From: Ypsolopha sequella
Lineage: Eukaryota > Arthropoda > Insecta > Lepidoptera > Ypsolophidae
Length of the DNA: 64,000 nucleotides
Direction of reading: 5' to 3'
Assembly (NCBI GenBank): GCA_934047225.1
Contig: OW204000.1
Location: forward strand, 19,920,001-19,984,000
In this document: one piece after another, positions 1 to 11,639 of the stretch
Layout of the letters: each line of letters opens with the position of its first letter
How positions within the stretch are numbered: position 1 is the first letter of the stretch
Translations under genes and position numbers: made by a program
The notes under the pieces: generated by a model
What the model was told of the DNA's origin: nothing
Databases searched by the model: none
Seen by the model: the letters and a program-made list of their open reading frames with translations, nothing else

Positions 1-54
1 CGTTAACTTGTAAAGCTTACTTACCTGTGATAGTTTTTCTTTTAATTTTGTTAT

Positions 55-328
55 ATATATACAAGGTGACTTTTTGATCATCGTCCAAATTCATACTGGA
101 GGCTTGAGAAGTGATCAGTATCTTGGATCAGTAACAATTTTTGTGAAATTCGTATAATGAAATTTCAGCTTCCCATATAAATTCAGTTCCAGTCCCGAGT
201 GAATCACTATGCGGAGTCGAAATTTCATTTTAGGAATTTCACCAAAATTGTTATTGATGCATGATACTGATCACTTACCAAGCCACCAGTATGAATTTTG
301 ACGATGATCAAAAAGTCACCTTGTATAT
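55..328. mobile_element. MITE with ~100-bp terminal inverted repeats
   Basis: The left arm starts TATATACAAGGTGACTTT and continues GATCATCGTC, ATTCATACTGG and GTGATCAGTATC to about 157. The right arm (about 230-328) repeats the same blocks in reverse complement. The centre is short and there is no coding capacity: a foldback-type non-autonomous DNA transposon. Confidence 0.85.
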
Positions 329-329
329 A

Positions 330-1130
330 CTACTGCCGTGAATTTTTTCACATATCCTTAAACAACCGTTGTGCTGGCAGGGGAGGGAACACTTGACTCT
401 TAACAAAAATTAGCACTTTAAAGCTTAATATTTTGCAAACGGATCCCTGAATCGAAAAATGGTTTTCACACACTTACAATATTTTTGAACTACCTATCCA
501 ACGATACCACACAAAATGGGATAGAGTAAAAATTCATGCTCACTTTATGTGTAGAGTAGGTACTATAAAAAAAAAACTAATTTTTATTTTACCATTTTGT
601 ACACCCATGCCAAATTACAGCTTTCTAGTACTAAGAGTCTCTGAGCTAAGTTGCGGACAGACAGTCAGACAGACGGACAGACGGACGGACATATCGAAAC
701 TATAAGGGGAACCCTTAGGGGTTGTTGACTACGGAACCCTAAAAACTGGATTGGCAGAACCATCACATTGTGAACGACATGTAACACTCATGTAAATAAA
801 TACCAATTTAACAAAGCATATTTATGTAGGTATAATAATAACTTATTTAAATGTTTAAATAACGAGCTGAAAACGTGCAAATTACAGAGGTTAACTCGGC
901 GCCTCTGGGAAAACCTTGAACCTAAACAAAATTATAATTATACTTTACTAGTCTTTTGCCCGCGACTCCGCCCGCGCTGTCTTAGGCTTCGGTCGTAAAG
1001 GCGTAGTAAAATTTTAAATTTGGAACGTCAAATTCGTGTGGAAACTCGTGGAAAACAAATGCCCATATGGGATTGTAAAGATGTTTGTTCGAAAATCGAA
1101 CTGGCCACTATAAGCAGAATTCAACAAAAA
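330..1130. repeat. Decayed lepidopteran interspersed repeats
   Basis: At 650-745 there is a run of GACAGACGGACGGACA followed by TACGGAACCCTAAAAAC, the reverse complement of the GGGTTCCGTA end seen elsewhere in the window. At 955-1090, CCCGCGACTCCGCCCGCG matches a common lepidopteran SINE-like head. Neither is intact. Confidence 0.55.
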
Positions 1131-1909
1131 GAAAAAAAGCGTTTACAAAGAATGTGAAACAAAAGACGGTGTTTGGTGCTGTGATTGTCAGTGAATTTTA
1201 TTGAATTATTAATGTTGATAAAAAATGTCGAGCTTTTTATTGTCTCGCAGAAGGTGTGAAAAGTAGAGTATGCTCCTCTGGAATAAAGCCTGTCTTTGTC
1301 TTGGGCAGCTTGAATCCCTCGCTTTACTCAGGACTCTATATAACTCCCTCGCCTCGTTACGCTCAGGGTTCAATATGCCGCCCGTGACGTAAGACACTGC
1401 TTTATTCCCTTAGTGCATAATCTACTATACTATATAGTGATGGTTACTGCTCAGGTATGAGGGGATGTCAGATGTGTTACCTAGTGTAGACAGTGAAATC
1501 CATAAAAGTCAAAGTCGACACTCTTACATCCACGATTCATCGACGACTATTATGTCTCAGCTTGATGATAGTAGATCTTCTGAATATATCAAATATCAAA
1601 AATAAATTAAAAAGGATATTCTGGATAATCAAGACACTTTTTATGTAACGAAACGACGTCAGCTGCATCAAATCCATTCACAGTAGTACTCTAGATATAT
1701 AGGTACATATATATACATAAGCGAGCATCTCGGTACATAAGGACGTTCCGTTTTATATGTACCTATAGATGAGAAAGCATAATACAAGATTTTGTACGCA
1801 AAAACGCTGTAAATTTTGTAATAATTTATTTATTTAATCAAAAAATATAAAGTTTGGAAGATATAAAATGGTCTAAAGGTCTACACATAGCTAATTCCTT
1901 TTGAATCAT
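1131..1909. other. No gene seen
   Basis: A 62-codon minus-strand frame (1209-1397) contains a CTCGTTACGCTCAGGG-type tract often found at transposon ends. I see no exon, RNA gene or clear repeat boundary. Confidence 0.5.
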
Positions 1910-2576
1910 TTAAGGCGCTACGGATAAAAATCAACACTTTAAGAACTTGCATATCTACTTCGGTAAATAATATAATTATTTTAATAAAATAGTATATTAT
2001 TTTTGGAATCTTTTTCCGGGGATCTGTTAAAACAGAAACGCGATTGGAGAAATTCGGCTCGATAGAAATATTTGTCGGAATTAGGTCTTTTTCGACACTA
2101 ATTCTCCTGGTTTGACAATTTAGAATGATATACGGACTGCAATTATATTTTATTAGATGGGTTTTAACGGTATCTACGACCTGCGGGCCTATTATGTATC
2201 TCTAGTTGCCAACTGGACTGGGTGCCTATCATCAAAAACATAGATATTCCATCGAATTTCGACTGTCTAAGGATATGTTCGCATTTGAAGTGACGTCACA
2301 GTTCGTAAATAGTTTAACACCTTCTAAAGGCAATTTTAAAAGTTCAGTTTTTATCTATGTTTTTGACGATAGGCACCCTGTCCAGTTGGCAACCTAAGAC
2401 ACAAGATACAGAATAGGGGGGCTGGTTAAACGAAATTTTGATAGCAACTTTAGTACATTTTATATCAATAAAAAACCGACTTTTTGCTACTTTTCCACGA
2501 ATCCGTCCCTCTCGCACTGACGGTTTTTTCGCATATGGAGTAACAGAGACGCTAAAACTTTTACATATCGCCTTTA
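1910..2576 (+). mobile_element. TTAA-flanked MITE, family A, interrupted by another MITE
   Basis: It starts TTAAGGCGCTACGG and ends CATATCGCCTTTA, matching the intact copy at 7232-7631 over its length except for an extra block at 2184-2421. Inside are shared landmarks: a GATCTGTTAAAACAG tract, ATTCTCCTGGTTTGAC, and TCCCTCTCGCACTGACGG near the right end. The terminal TTAA suggests piggyBac-type target-site use; the family is non-coding. Confidence 0.8.
2184..2421. mobile_element. MITE nested in family A copy
   Basis: The two arms mirror each other: AGTTGCCAACTGGAC, GGTGCCTATC and AAAAACATAGAT at left reappear in reverse at right. Comparison with 7232-7631 gives the empty site (GACCTGGTTAAA), with CTG duplicated on both sides (2181-2183 and 2422-2424), so insertion with a 3-bp duplication is directly visible. 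A fragment of the same right end lies at about 46840-46895. Confidence 0.85.
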
Positions 2577-3589
2577 GAAAAAGAAATCACATTATAAATA
2601 CAATGTACCTACCATTTTGTAAATTTGTATATTTTTCATATTTTTCAAGAAAATTCAATAACATAATTTACCTACTTGCAGCATAATAATATCTGAGAAA
2701 TCCCCTTTGAATGGACACAGTGGCATCATTGTATGAATATAAATATCATGATCTCTATGGATTTAGGAGCTGAGCAGAATGCAAAGCAACTAAGAAAGAC
2801 CTTCACACTTTAAAAAAGAAATATATTTCTCATTGGAACTTAATGTTACCTGCACAGTGTCACAACAACCTCATAAAACAAGTCAAATATTTTATGAATG
2901 TTTTTTTTCAGCAATAAAAAGTTTGCAAGTACGCATACTTGATTTTTATTTTACTCAATAACATTAACCTTCGAATTCTTTATCGGTAGTGCAAGCATAC
3001 ATCATAATGTTTAAAGTTCAGTTTTTGTATGGAATTAACCTTGAATCTAATAATTCGGGTCACGTAAGTAGGCATTAATTAATGCTTTGTTTTATATGCA
3101 TATATTGAGCACACAATGATTATGTAAATAAGTATGTATCTAAAATGTATGCAAAGGAATGTGCATAGCGATAACCTAAATTAGCTTATCGCCAAACTGG
3201 TACAGTCAGGTAGAAAATATGTTACGTATTTCGATAAACTTTCGCGGCAGACGACAGAAGCAGTTTAGAAACAATATTACAATTTATTAAATTTAAAAAA
3301 TTCCTTATTCTATAGATTGATGATGTTGTTTGTATATAAAAAATTAACCTTAACCTATATCCTTACCCAAATCATGGACGAAATATACAATATAATGGTC
3401 AATTAAATTAATTGATAATTTGTTTTAAATTTAGCAGATATAATACAAATAATAAAGTTATCAACTAGGTATACAACTAACATATTTTAGTTAAAAGTGG
3501 GACCAATTTGTAAAATAAAATATTAGATCTTACAACAGAAAATGTACTTACCATCATCATAGAAGTATGCATGTTATAATCTTTCAGCA
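2577..3589. other. AT-rich, no gene seen
   Basis: Unbroken AT-rich sequence with frequent stops in all frames. No repeats that I can match to the rest of the window. Confidence 0.5.
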
Positions 3590-3680
3590 GCGTGATGCCA
3601 TCCCGGCACGGGGCTCGAACCTGGGACCTCCGGAGCTTACATCACACGCGCGGAAATAGCTCGCACCGAAAAAACTCACG
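3590..3680 (-). repeat. tRNA-derived SINE remnant
   Basis: On the minus strand the sequence reads GGTCCCAGGTTCGAGCCCC, a tRNA T-arm with a good pol III B box (GGTTCGAGCCC). No convincing A box or complete cloverleaf flanks it, so this is a partial SINE and not a tRNA gene. Confidence 0.5.
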
Positions 3681-5424
3681 TCAATCAACAAACCACAAGG
3701 TTAACACAAACAAAACTAACTAGCACTGAAAATTAAGACAATGTGCCCAAAATATAAACAAAACCATTGAAATCCACAAAGTTACATAAAGTTTCCATGG
3801 AAAGACACTGTTTTTGAACAAGAGTACTGTTTGAGAGAAACTAAACACTCGAGAGTAAAGTTTGTAAATACGTTTCTAAACATAAAATAAAATAGAAGAA
3901 ACACACGACCGCCTTCCTCGACTCGATATACATTACTGCACGCACGCACTGTGCGACGAAGCCATGCCAGCCAAACTACAATCTACCTGCTGATAACTCC
4001 GTCTCACTCCAACACATTACGAATACACAGAGATGAATGAGTGCGATGAACAGTCTACAACTTCGTCTTATAACATCCCGAACTGCATTTCGCTGCACTT
4101 TGCAACTTACTTTGACAGGGTTCCAAACGAACTAACTCCGGTGTTATTTTCTCTAACTCGCACCCGGTTTCTAAAAGTTTATATTGTACTCGTATCTAGG
4201 ACTTTGTCTACTTAACTGAAAAGGTGTATTTTGGGATATTACCGCCGGATGGATGCAATTGTTTCAAAAGATCCGCGTGCCCAATTAATTTGGGGTGAAG
4301 GGTATGTCTAATTCATTAGGATTATCTGAATTACCGTGATCAGCAGGGATTCTTTTAATTGAAACGAACCCCTTTTCAATCAATGCCTGTCGTAAAATGA
4401 CAGAAATATTTATCTGAAAATGTAAAACTATCTTCAAAATAAATTTCTTTTTTTTTCTGCGTTCAGCTCGACCAAACCTTCGTTTAAATAGTAACTATCT
4501 AAGGACGTCAAAAAAGGAAAACCCCTTATGTTTTTAGTTCCACCAAAAACAGTATAGTAGGCAGAATCTTGAGATAGGAGGCGATGTAGGTTTCCCAGGC
4601 AAAAGGTTGCTTACAAATGTTACTAAATTCGAGTAAGCATGTTCAATTTAAATTTGACCAGACGACTAGACTAACCAAACATTGTGCGTGCGATAACTAT
4701 TTTCTCTATAGTGTGTGTCTTCGTGTTATAAAAATGAATAGCATACGTAGTGCTAAAATAAATTTTCGTATACCTAATACTCAAAGCGTATACCAAATAT
4801 GGTGAAATATGCCGTTCTATTTCAAATTAAAGTTCTTACGAGTATGACGTATTTTTATTCTAAGCTCTTTGTATTTGTTAGGAAGAGACGTATGTCGTTA
4901 TCGTATAATCGTTATTGTTTACCAAATACATCCAAGAAAACAAACTTATCAAAAAAAACTACTACAATTGTCGGCCTTATCAGTTACAGCGATTTCTTCC
5001 AGATTTAAATACCTGACATATGTACGTACAACTACTTAAAAATACGAGAAATATGTAAACTAATAGATAACCATACTAATAAAGTACGTACAAATAATAT
5101 CGTCACCAAATATTATTTGACAAATAAATAAATGTAAACAAAAAGTAAATTTGGTATGTGGATATTTCGACAAAAATGTTCCCATTATTTATGGGGACGA
5201 TTGAGCAAAAGGAAAAATAAGAGATGTTTTAGTGGCCGAAACAAGTGGCATAGTGAATAAGTAACATAGGCTTTTTATCCTGGGAAAATGTCTCATTTCT
5301 TTGGGAAAACTCTTATATAATTTTGTTGCTATAGCCACGCGTTACCGGCTAAAAGCTGGTAAAATATAATTAAATCTATCTGTACTCTATCTATCTGTAC
5401 TCATGCATGATATGCATATATGAT
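3681..5424. other. No gene seen
   Basis: Open frames at 4033, 4617 and 4799 are short, lack homology that I recognise and have no splice-site context. I see no structural repeats. Confidence 0.5.
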
Positions 5425-5665
5425 ATGCGGCTGGATGAGGATGACTGAGGACCGCCAAGAGTGGCGTAATATTGGGGAGGCCTATGTCGTAATGATACTT
5501 TATATTCTCTGCCTATGTCCAGCAGTGGACGAATACGGGCTGATGGATGGATGGATATCGATCCATCCATCCATCAGCCTGATTGGTCCACTGCTGAACA
5601 TAGGCCTCTCCAAGATTTTGCCACTCTTGGCGTTCTTCCTGGAAGGAATGCCCATAGTCACACAA
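5425..5665. mobile_element. Two RTE-type LINE 3' ends, tail to tail
   Basis: Left, + strand: codons for TEDRQEWRNIGEAYV, later CAGCAGTGGACGA and GGCTGATGGATGGATGG, the C-terminal end and GATG tail of a lepidopteran RTE-like LINE or a SINE sharing its tail. Right, minus strand: the same end in reverse (CCATCCATCCATCAGCC, CCACTGCTGAACATAGGCC, CCACTCTTGGCG). They meet at GGATATCGATCC, about 5557. The left copy has a duplicated GCCTATGTC with about 23 bp of foreign sequence between the two. Confidence 0.7.
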
Positions 5666-5977
5666 GTAAATAAATAAGTAATATAAAGTAAATAAGAATA
5701 GATATTTCTATACCCTTGTCCAAGTTTGAGAATAAAAAAATATGAAAAAATTTAAATAACTCTTTGAAAAAAGAAAGTTTGTGTGACGTTAGGGTAGGTA
5801 CTGCCTACATACATTTTCATACAAACTTTTTTTTTCAAAATGTTATTTAAATTTTTCTTTTTTTTATTGTCAAACTCGACCTTCTGATTGCTCTTTCGGA
5901 AAAAAATTATATGCACGCCACTGCCTTGTCCAGTATCACTTATTCAATATTGTGGAAAATGTTGCCCAAATAAAAAA

Positions 5978-6500
5978 AAACGGTCAAGTGCGAGTCAGTC
6001 TCGCGTAACTAGGGTTCCGTATCGTGGATGAAAAATGTTATTTTGTTTTCGTGAATTTCTCAACTGCTATATGTTTCCTGTAATCTTTACGTAAGTACAT
6101 ATTACCATGACTTTTTTTCTTATTTTTCGGTCCACCAGTTTTAAGATAAGGGGGGAGGGACATACATTATTTGTAGTTTTTTGAAGATTTCTTGAAATAG
6201 ATGCAAATAAATATAACCAAACTATATTTTTACAATCAACTTTTTGATATCTACAGTTTGATACCCATATTGTATTTTTAGGATATATTTTTTTTTTATC
6301 TCTTTTATATTGAAAATATTTGGAACAATTTCAAATATTTTGAATTTTTCTTGCACAGAGGCAAATTTTTGTGCCAAATTTCAAGTCTATATTTCTATCG
6401 GTGCTAAAGTTATGAGGCTGTGACATACGGACGGACGGACAACGGAGTCTCACCATAAAGGTTCCTTTTGTACCTCTTTGGTACTACTGAACCCTAAAAA
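5978..6500 (+). repeat. GGGTTCCGTA-type interspersed repeat
   Basis: It starts CGGTCAAGTGCGAGTCAGTC and AGGGTTCCGTATCG and ends GGACGGACGGACAACGGAG then TGGTACTACTGAACCCTAAAAAC. The start and end pairing is typical of a very abundant lepidopteran repeat. It is non-coding. Confidence 0.7.
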
Positions 6501-7231
6501 CGAGACAACGCGTGTTGTAATTTAATGACAATCGCTGGTATTTTAACAATAAGTTGATGACGAAACTTATTAATTTCACGTCAGTTTGCTGGAACGAATT
6601 TCGTCAGACAAAAGGTATTGAACTCTCAATTAAACAATTTACCAGACGTTACGTTAACATAAATCAAATGTTCGCGAATTAAACATACTGTGTCATAATC
6701 ATTATGGTTACGAGATTTTCCGAGAGCGAAGAGGAAAGTTTTAACCCTTAAATGCATCCTGTTGCCAAATGGACAAATATAATTTTATTTTTTATTTTTC
6801 TTGTGTAACTGTTTTTTTCTTACGTATATTTTTCTTCCTGGAAGACTATTGTATGAAAAATAATTACGGAATAAAATAAAAATATATAAAATTTAGTTTT
6901 ATTTGCTTTTTTTAATGTATACAAACATAATTTTGCAGTTGTAAAAAAAATGGTCCCAATCTGAAAATAAGAGGTCGCGAAAAAAAATCTTGAAAATTTC
7001 ATGCTTTTGTTTTATTAAATAGGGTTTTTGTAAACTAGTGTCAAATGACTGTACTAACTGATAAAAAACAAAAATGAAAAAATAAACAATTTTTTAAACT
7101 AATTTGAAAAAAAATGTCTTTTTGATTTTATACCATTTTACCCCCTTAAAATATTTTTCCCATAATTTTGGACCACTTCTCTATCATATATCCCACTTTC
7201 ATTTACAAAGAAAAAATCATGCATTTAAGGG
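6501..7231. other. AT-rich, no gene seen
   Basis: Poly-A/T-rich DNA with many stops; a 60-codon frame at 6820-7002 is low complexity. Confidence 0.5.
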
Positions 7232-7631
7232 TTAAGGCGCTACTAAAAAAAATCGACACTTTTAGAACTTCTATATCTACTTCGGTAAATAATGTATAAT
7301 TTTGATGAAATATTATATTATTTTTGGAATCTTTCTCTAGGGATCTGTTTAAACAGAAACTCAATATTGATTGAAATGAGGTCTTTATCGACACCAATTC
7401 TCCTGGTCTGACAATTTAGAATGACATATGGACTGCAATTATATTTTATTAGATGGGATTTAACAGTATCTAGGACCTGGTTAAACGAAATTTTGATGGC
7501 ATTTTTAGTACATTTTATAGTAATAAAAAACCCACTTTTTAATACTTTTCCACGAATCCGTCCTTCTCGCACTGAGTGTTTTTTCGCATATGGAGTAACA
7601 GGGACGCTAAAACTTTTACATATCGCCTTAA
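7232..7631 (+). mobile_element. Intact family A MITE, TTAA-flanked
   Basis: Exactly 400 bp, from TTAAGGCG to CGCCTTAA, so the ends are inverted copies including the TTAA. It serves as the uninterrupted reference for the copies at 1910-2576 and 35962-36294. The overlapping frames at 7203, 7318 and 7421 are readings of this element in both directions. Confidence 0.85.
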
Positions 7632-7904
7632 ACAGAACTAGATTTTCTCAAACCAGAATCCTGCCAGTTTTGTATACTCGATATAGACTGCTAAATTCTA
7701 AAGATTTTGTTGCATTTGAAAAGTTAAATATGAATTAACAAGAAAAGTACCTATTTTGGGAGTTCTTTCGTGAAAAAAAAATTATGATAATAATTTGATT
7801 ACAAATTATTACGTTTTTAATAATATAATTTAATTAAATAGTATAATTTCTTAACTTATGATTCCTCTAAGGTGTAAACATTAATTGATTATAGACTGTA
7901 AAAG

Positions 7905-8484
7905 GAAAAGGACTATATGAGACAGGTAGACAAAGATATATATGTTTTTCTTTTTTTCATTAACCTGAATTCCTACTGTCTTGTATTTTCTTATCCCTTG
8001 GTTAAAGTAGATATAAGTCATATATTGTATAGTATAAGTTTTATATTGAAAAAAAGACATGATCTTGCTAAGTTTCTTGCCCTTCTTCTTAGCAAGACTA
8101 ATCGAATGGGCGGAGGTAGGCATGTATTTATATATGTAACCTATTAGTATGTAGTATATAGGATGGGATTTGGTCGGCCGCCTGGATTCGTGCTGGGGGC
8201 TCGGTTGGTGATCACTGAACCTTGTTCCTGGTCCCTGGCCGGGTCTCCGGTATGGGTTCGGGCGGCTGATTGGATTTTACCTTGTATAATATATATTTTA
8301 CCTATCATTTTAATCGTAAATATATTGCTACATAAATTAAATAAACCTTTAATTTAGTTCATGTACATTTATTATTCTATTACATATATTTTCTTTATTA
8401 GATTAAATTTGACGTGTAAAAAGTGTATATATCTATACCTGCTTTGCAAAATAAACTATTTGAATTTGAATTTGAATTTGAATT
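7905..8484 (+). mobile_element. LINE or SINE 3' end with TTTGAA tail
   Basis: It matches 45165-46790 (which carries an insertion). Landmarks: CTATATGAGACAGGTAGAC, GCAAGACTAATCGAATGGGC, GGATGGGATTTGGTCGGCC, TGCAAAATAAACTATTTG, ending in tandem TTTGAA at about 8458-8484. Such short tandem tails are usual at non-LTR retroelement 3' ends. No reverse transcriptase remains. Confidence 0.65.
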
Positions 8485-8576
8485 TTTTAATCGTTTGTTA
8501 TTGTTTTTAGTTCATTAGAGGCGATTTATCCACGAAGAAGTATACACTTAAATAAATTTACGTTTGTATATCTGTA

Positions 8577-9290
8577 ACAACCCGCTGCTTTTTGGGGTTC
8601 CGTACCCATAGGGAGCCATATTAAGTCACTCCGCTGTCCGTCTGTCTATCCGTATGTCTCTGGCTCTCAGACGGAATGAGATAGAGATCAGAAATTTTGA
8701 TATATTATGTAAAGTATTGACTCAAAACCGAATATTGAATTAAAAATATAATAAAATTATTTTACATGAAAATAGAGCCGAAAAAAAAACGTTTTTTCAG
8801 TTTTTTCTTACCATGTGGGGTGTCATTGTCTAGAGCTCATTGAGTAGAGTATAAATATATATTTTATTTTATTTTACCTTCAAAAATGAAGAAATTGAGA
8901 ATCAAAGTTGTCATTTTTGGACCATTTTTGTTACGGGGTCTATCTCATAGACCAAGTATTTTTAGGAATTTTTAATTTTTGTTTATTATGTATCATAAGC
9001 TGTATTTAAACAAAAAATACTGAATATGCCGATTTATGATTTAGTTTTACGTCCCCGAATCTGAAGCAACTTAATTTTGCAGTTATGTTTCATACATTTT
9101 GTACATTTTCGTTGTTTGACCCGTATTACTTTTTTTATTTTATCTAAAACAATAAAAGCACATTCGGCTACACTTTTGGTAAAAAAAACGTTAAATTTAC
9201 GTATCTAAAATAATGGGTTTGTTAAGATATTACTCAATTTTCACGGTTTTCAGTTCGACATAAACATAGATCTAGATAATGTTAATGGAC
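8577..9290 (+). repeat. GGGTTCCGTA-type repeat, second family
   Basis: It starts GGGGTTCCGTACCCATAGGG followed by GTCCGTCTGTCTATCCG. The segment AAGTTGTCATTTTTGGACC recurs in reverse at about 12910-12970, and the CACATTCGGCTACACTTTTGG block recurs in reverse at about 59070-59095. No coding capacity. Confidence 0.65.
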
Positions 9291-9399
9291 TTAGCCTAAA
9301 ATATTATAATAACATTCCATAGACACCCTACAATGTGGTGACAGCGTTTGTATGGAGGTTTGCGCGTAACGACTCTTTATTTGATATACAAATACAAAA

Positions 9400-9802
9400 T
9401 ACAATAGTAGTTTATGCTACAAGGGCCAAAAGGAATAAATTACGAGGACGATTTAAAACACGAGCGTAGCGAGTGTTTTAAACGTAACCGAGTAATTTAT
9501 TGCTTTTACGCCCGTGTATCATACTACATTTTTCAATGCATAGTGTGAGGAAATGAAAACAAATATAATCTTGTGAACTTTAAATTATGATTGGCTCAAA
9601 AGAATTGTATCCAGAGCCGTTAAACAGTGGAAAAAAAAGTATAACATCTATGGTACACAGGAAAAGCTGCAGGTTATCCAACCATTGCAAACAAATTAAA
9701 AAAAAATAGTAATAAAGCCCTAGGGCAAAATAATCGACGTTCTGTTCGGTTTTGATGTATAAAAAGTGGGCCTTTACGAGCACATGCATTGAAAAAATAT
9801 TT
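9400..9802 (-). mobile_element. Family B repeat, copy 1
   Basis: Reverse complement of 26223-26625, 40828-41224 and 47164-47538. Landmarks: GATTTAAAACACGAGCG, CACACTATGCATTG, AAAACCGAACAGAACGTCG, CTCGTAAAGGCCCAC. About 400 bp and non-coding; apparent ORFs (9580-9888) are readings of the repeat. Confidence 0.8.
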
Positions 9803-10467
9803 ATTTCAGACACATTGGTTAACACATATAACTTAAATTTTAGTGGCTCCCAGACTAGACGATGGGTAGTCTGTTTCGTGGGTGCCATTACATAGTTTTG
9901 ACAAATAGTTATTTAGACATTGTGACAGCTGTGCGTTAAAAAAACTTAAATAAACTGATCTTAAATCTAAAGACTCAATGGCAGAAATTAAATACGCCCA
10001 TGGGCAGAAATAAAACATTCTAGGAACGGATTCACAATAAAATACTTCCGTAGATTCATTATGATTCTGTTCCTCAAAGACAGGTAGTAGATTCCGGTCA
10101 ATTCATAGCTAACATTGATCTAATGCCCAACATACCTAGACCTGACCTTCCCCCCTAGAAACATTAAAATTATTCAGAAAGCGGTGTACAAGTTTCTGAT
10201 GCCAGGGGTCATAACACACTAGTCCTGTTACAAGCGCAACGAAGGTGTCATAACTAAACCTCTACAGAATTCAAATGAAGGGATCCGAACAAAAACATAT
10301 TCAATTTACTTTTCTTACTATTTCTCAGGGAGCTATCTTATTTACTATCGAATTGGAGTCTCAGTATTCTCATCATGTATCAATATCATTGATTTCGTAA
10401 ATTTGCTAAAGTTTATTCAAATTTTATGGTAAATATTCAATCATACGCACGTATTTTTAGAATTATG
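9803..10467. other. No gene seen
   Basis: Mixed-composition DNA without a supported feature. The 61-codon minus frame at 9833-10018 has no recognisable relative. Confidence 0.45.
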
Positions 10468-10937
10468 TTAAGGCGAATGAATACGCCAACTGCAATTTGT
10501 CTTTGAAGGCCTACTCCTCCCACACGGGTGGTCCAAAAACTTTCATAAAAATATATGATAGGCATTATAGAGTTAAAAATAAATTTTAAGTTTCATAAAC
10601 TGTTTTTCTATTGTAAGTTTTGACAAAAAAAATCGAAAGTCATCGAAAGTTTCACATGATTAACACAAGAATTCTCTTACTCCTTCCAAACGCCTAAAGC
10701 GATTTTAATTATTATTTCACCAAATTATAGGAAATTTTTAGATCTAAAAAATTTAAGTTCTAAATTGAAAGTGAAAAGTATTATTTTCTCCTATTTTGCG
10801 CGAGCCGGAGACGCAGTGGTTGTCGTAACAACCACTTTTCAAGGCACACTGAAATGAACATTATTTCAATGTAGTTTCCGTTGATATTTGTACCGACACA
10901 CATCGAGTTGCTTATTTAGCGTGGTCATACGCCTTAA
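10468..10937. mobile_element. TTAA-flanked element, 470 bp
   Basis: It begins TTAAGGCGAATGAATACGC and ends GCGTGGTCATACGCCTTAA: inverted ends sharing GGCG-ATGA--ACGC, with TTAA on both sides. The interior differs from family A. A short hairpin, GTGGTTGTCGTAACAACCAC, lies at about 10817-10836. Confidence 0.7.
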
Positions 10938-11174
10938 CAATCCAAAAAAATTACAGAGAAGCTTCGGTGTCTATTTACCTGTATATTGTACCTGACTCAA
11001 AACTACAAGAACGATCGAATTATAAATGCATTCTGTGCTGATTCGTCGCCTAAATATCGTTTAACGTCTATCAAACAGAAAATATATAAATATTATTATT
11101 AGAATGTAATACAAGATATAACCATTAATTAGAAACAAATTATATAAGAAAAATTATTATACTGTGTTAATATA

Positions 11175-11400
11175 AAGTTGCGGAAGCTGGAAACTGGCGA
11201 TAGTACTCGTCCATACGAACAAATTTTACTATGGAGCCGAACCTCGAACCGCGAAATTAGATCAGCTATTTCGTAGAAAAGTTACATGGCTGCCCGACCA
11301 AAATGTACGAAACAACAGATTTTTTTTTTCGATTTTTCAATTTTTTTCACGGAATGTTGTTGGTATGTGCGAGTACTATGCTAGTTGTCGGCTTCCGGTA
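11175..11400. mobile_element. Foldback fragment
   Basis: Left, TTGCGGAAGCTGGAAACTGG and GATAGTACTCGTCC; right, CGAGTACTATGCTAG then TCGGCTTCCGG, in inverted order. Related pieces are at 29400-29530 and 54275-54350 (TTGCGGAAGCGGAAAACTAG, GATAGTACTCGTCC). Confidence 0.55.
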
Positions 11401-11639
11401 TAGTCTACGTGCACATTGACACAGCCCGTATTTTGTTGACGTCTTCTCATCGATCATCCATCTGTCAAATCAGTCGAAAGAAAATTATCATAATTTATCT
11501 TGATAGCAAAGGAAACATTTCTAAGCAGCCTTTTCTCAACTGACGTTACACGAAAGTGCAGCTTTTTAATGCATATTGCATTATCCTGAGGTATTTTAGA
11601 CCACAAGTTCTAAAATACGGCTTATCAAACCAAAATCTC

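Noticed and set aside
1..54. ACAG|GTAAGT splice donor on the minus strand at about 18-27
   Set aside because: A good consensus, but the upstream minus-strand sequence is a MITE end without coding potential; probably chance.
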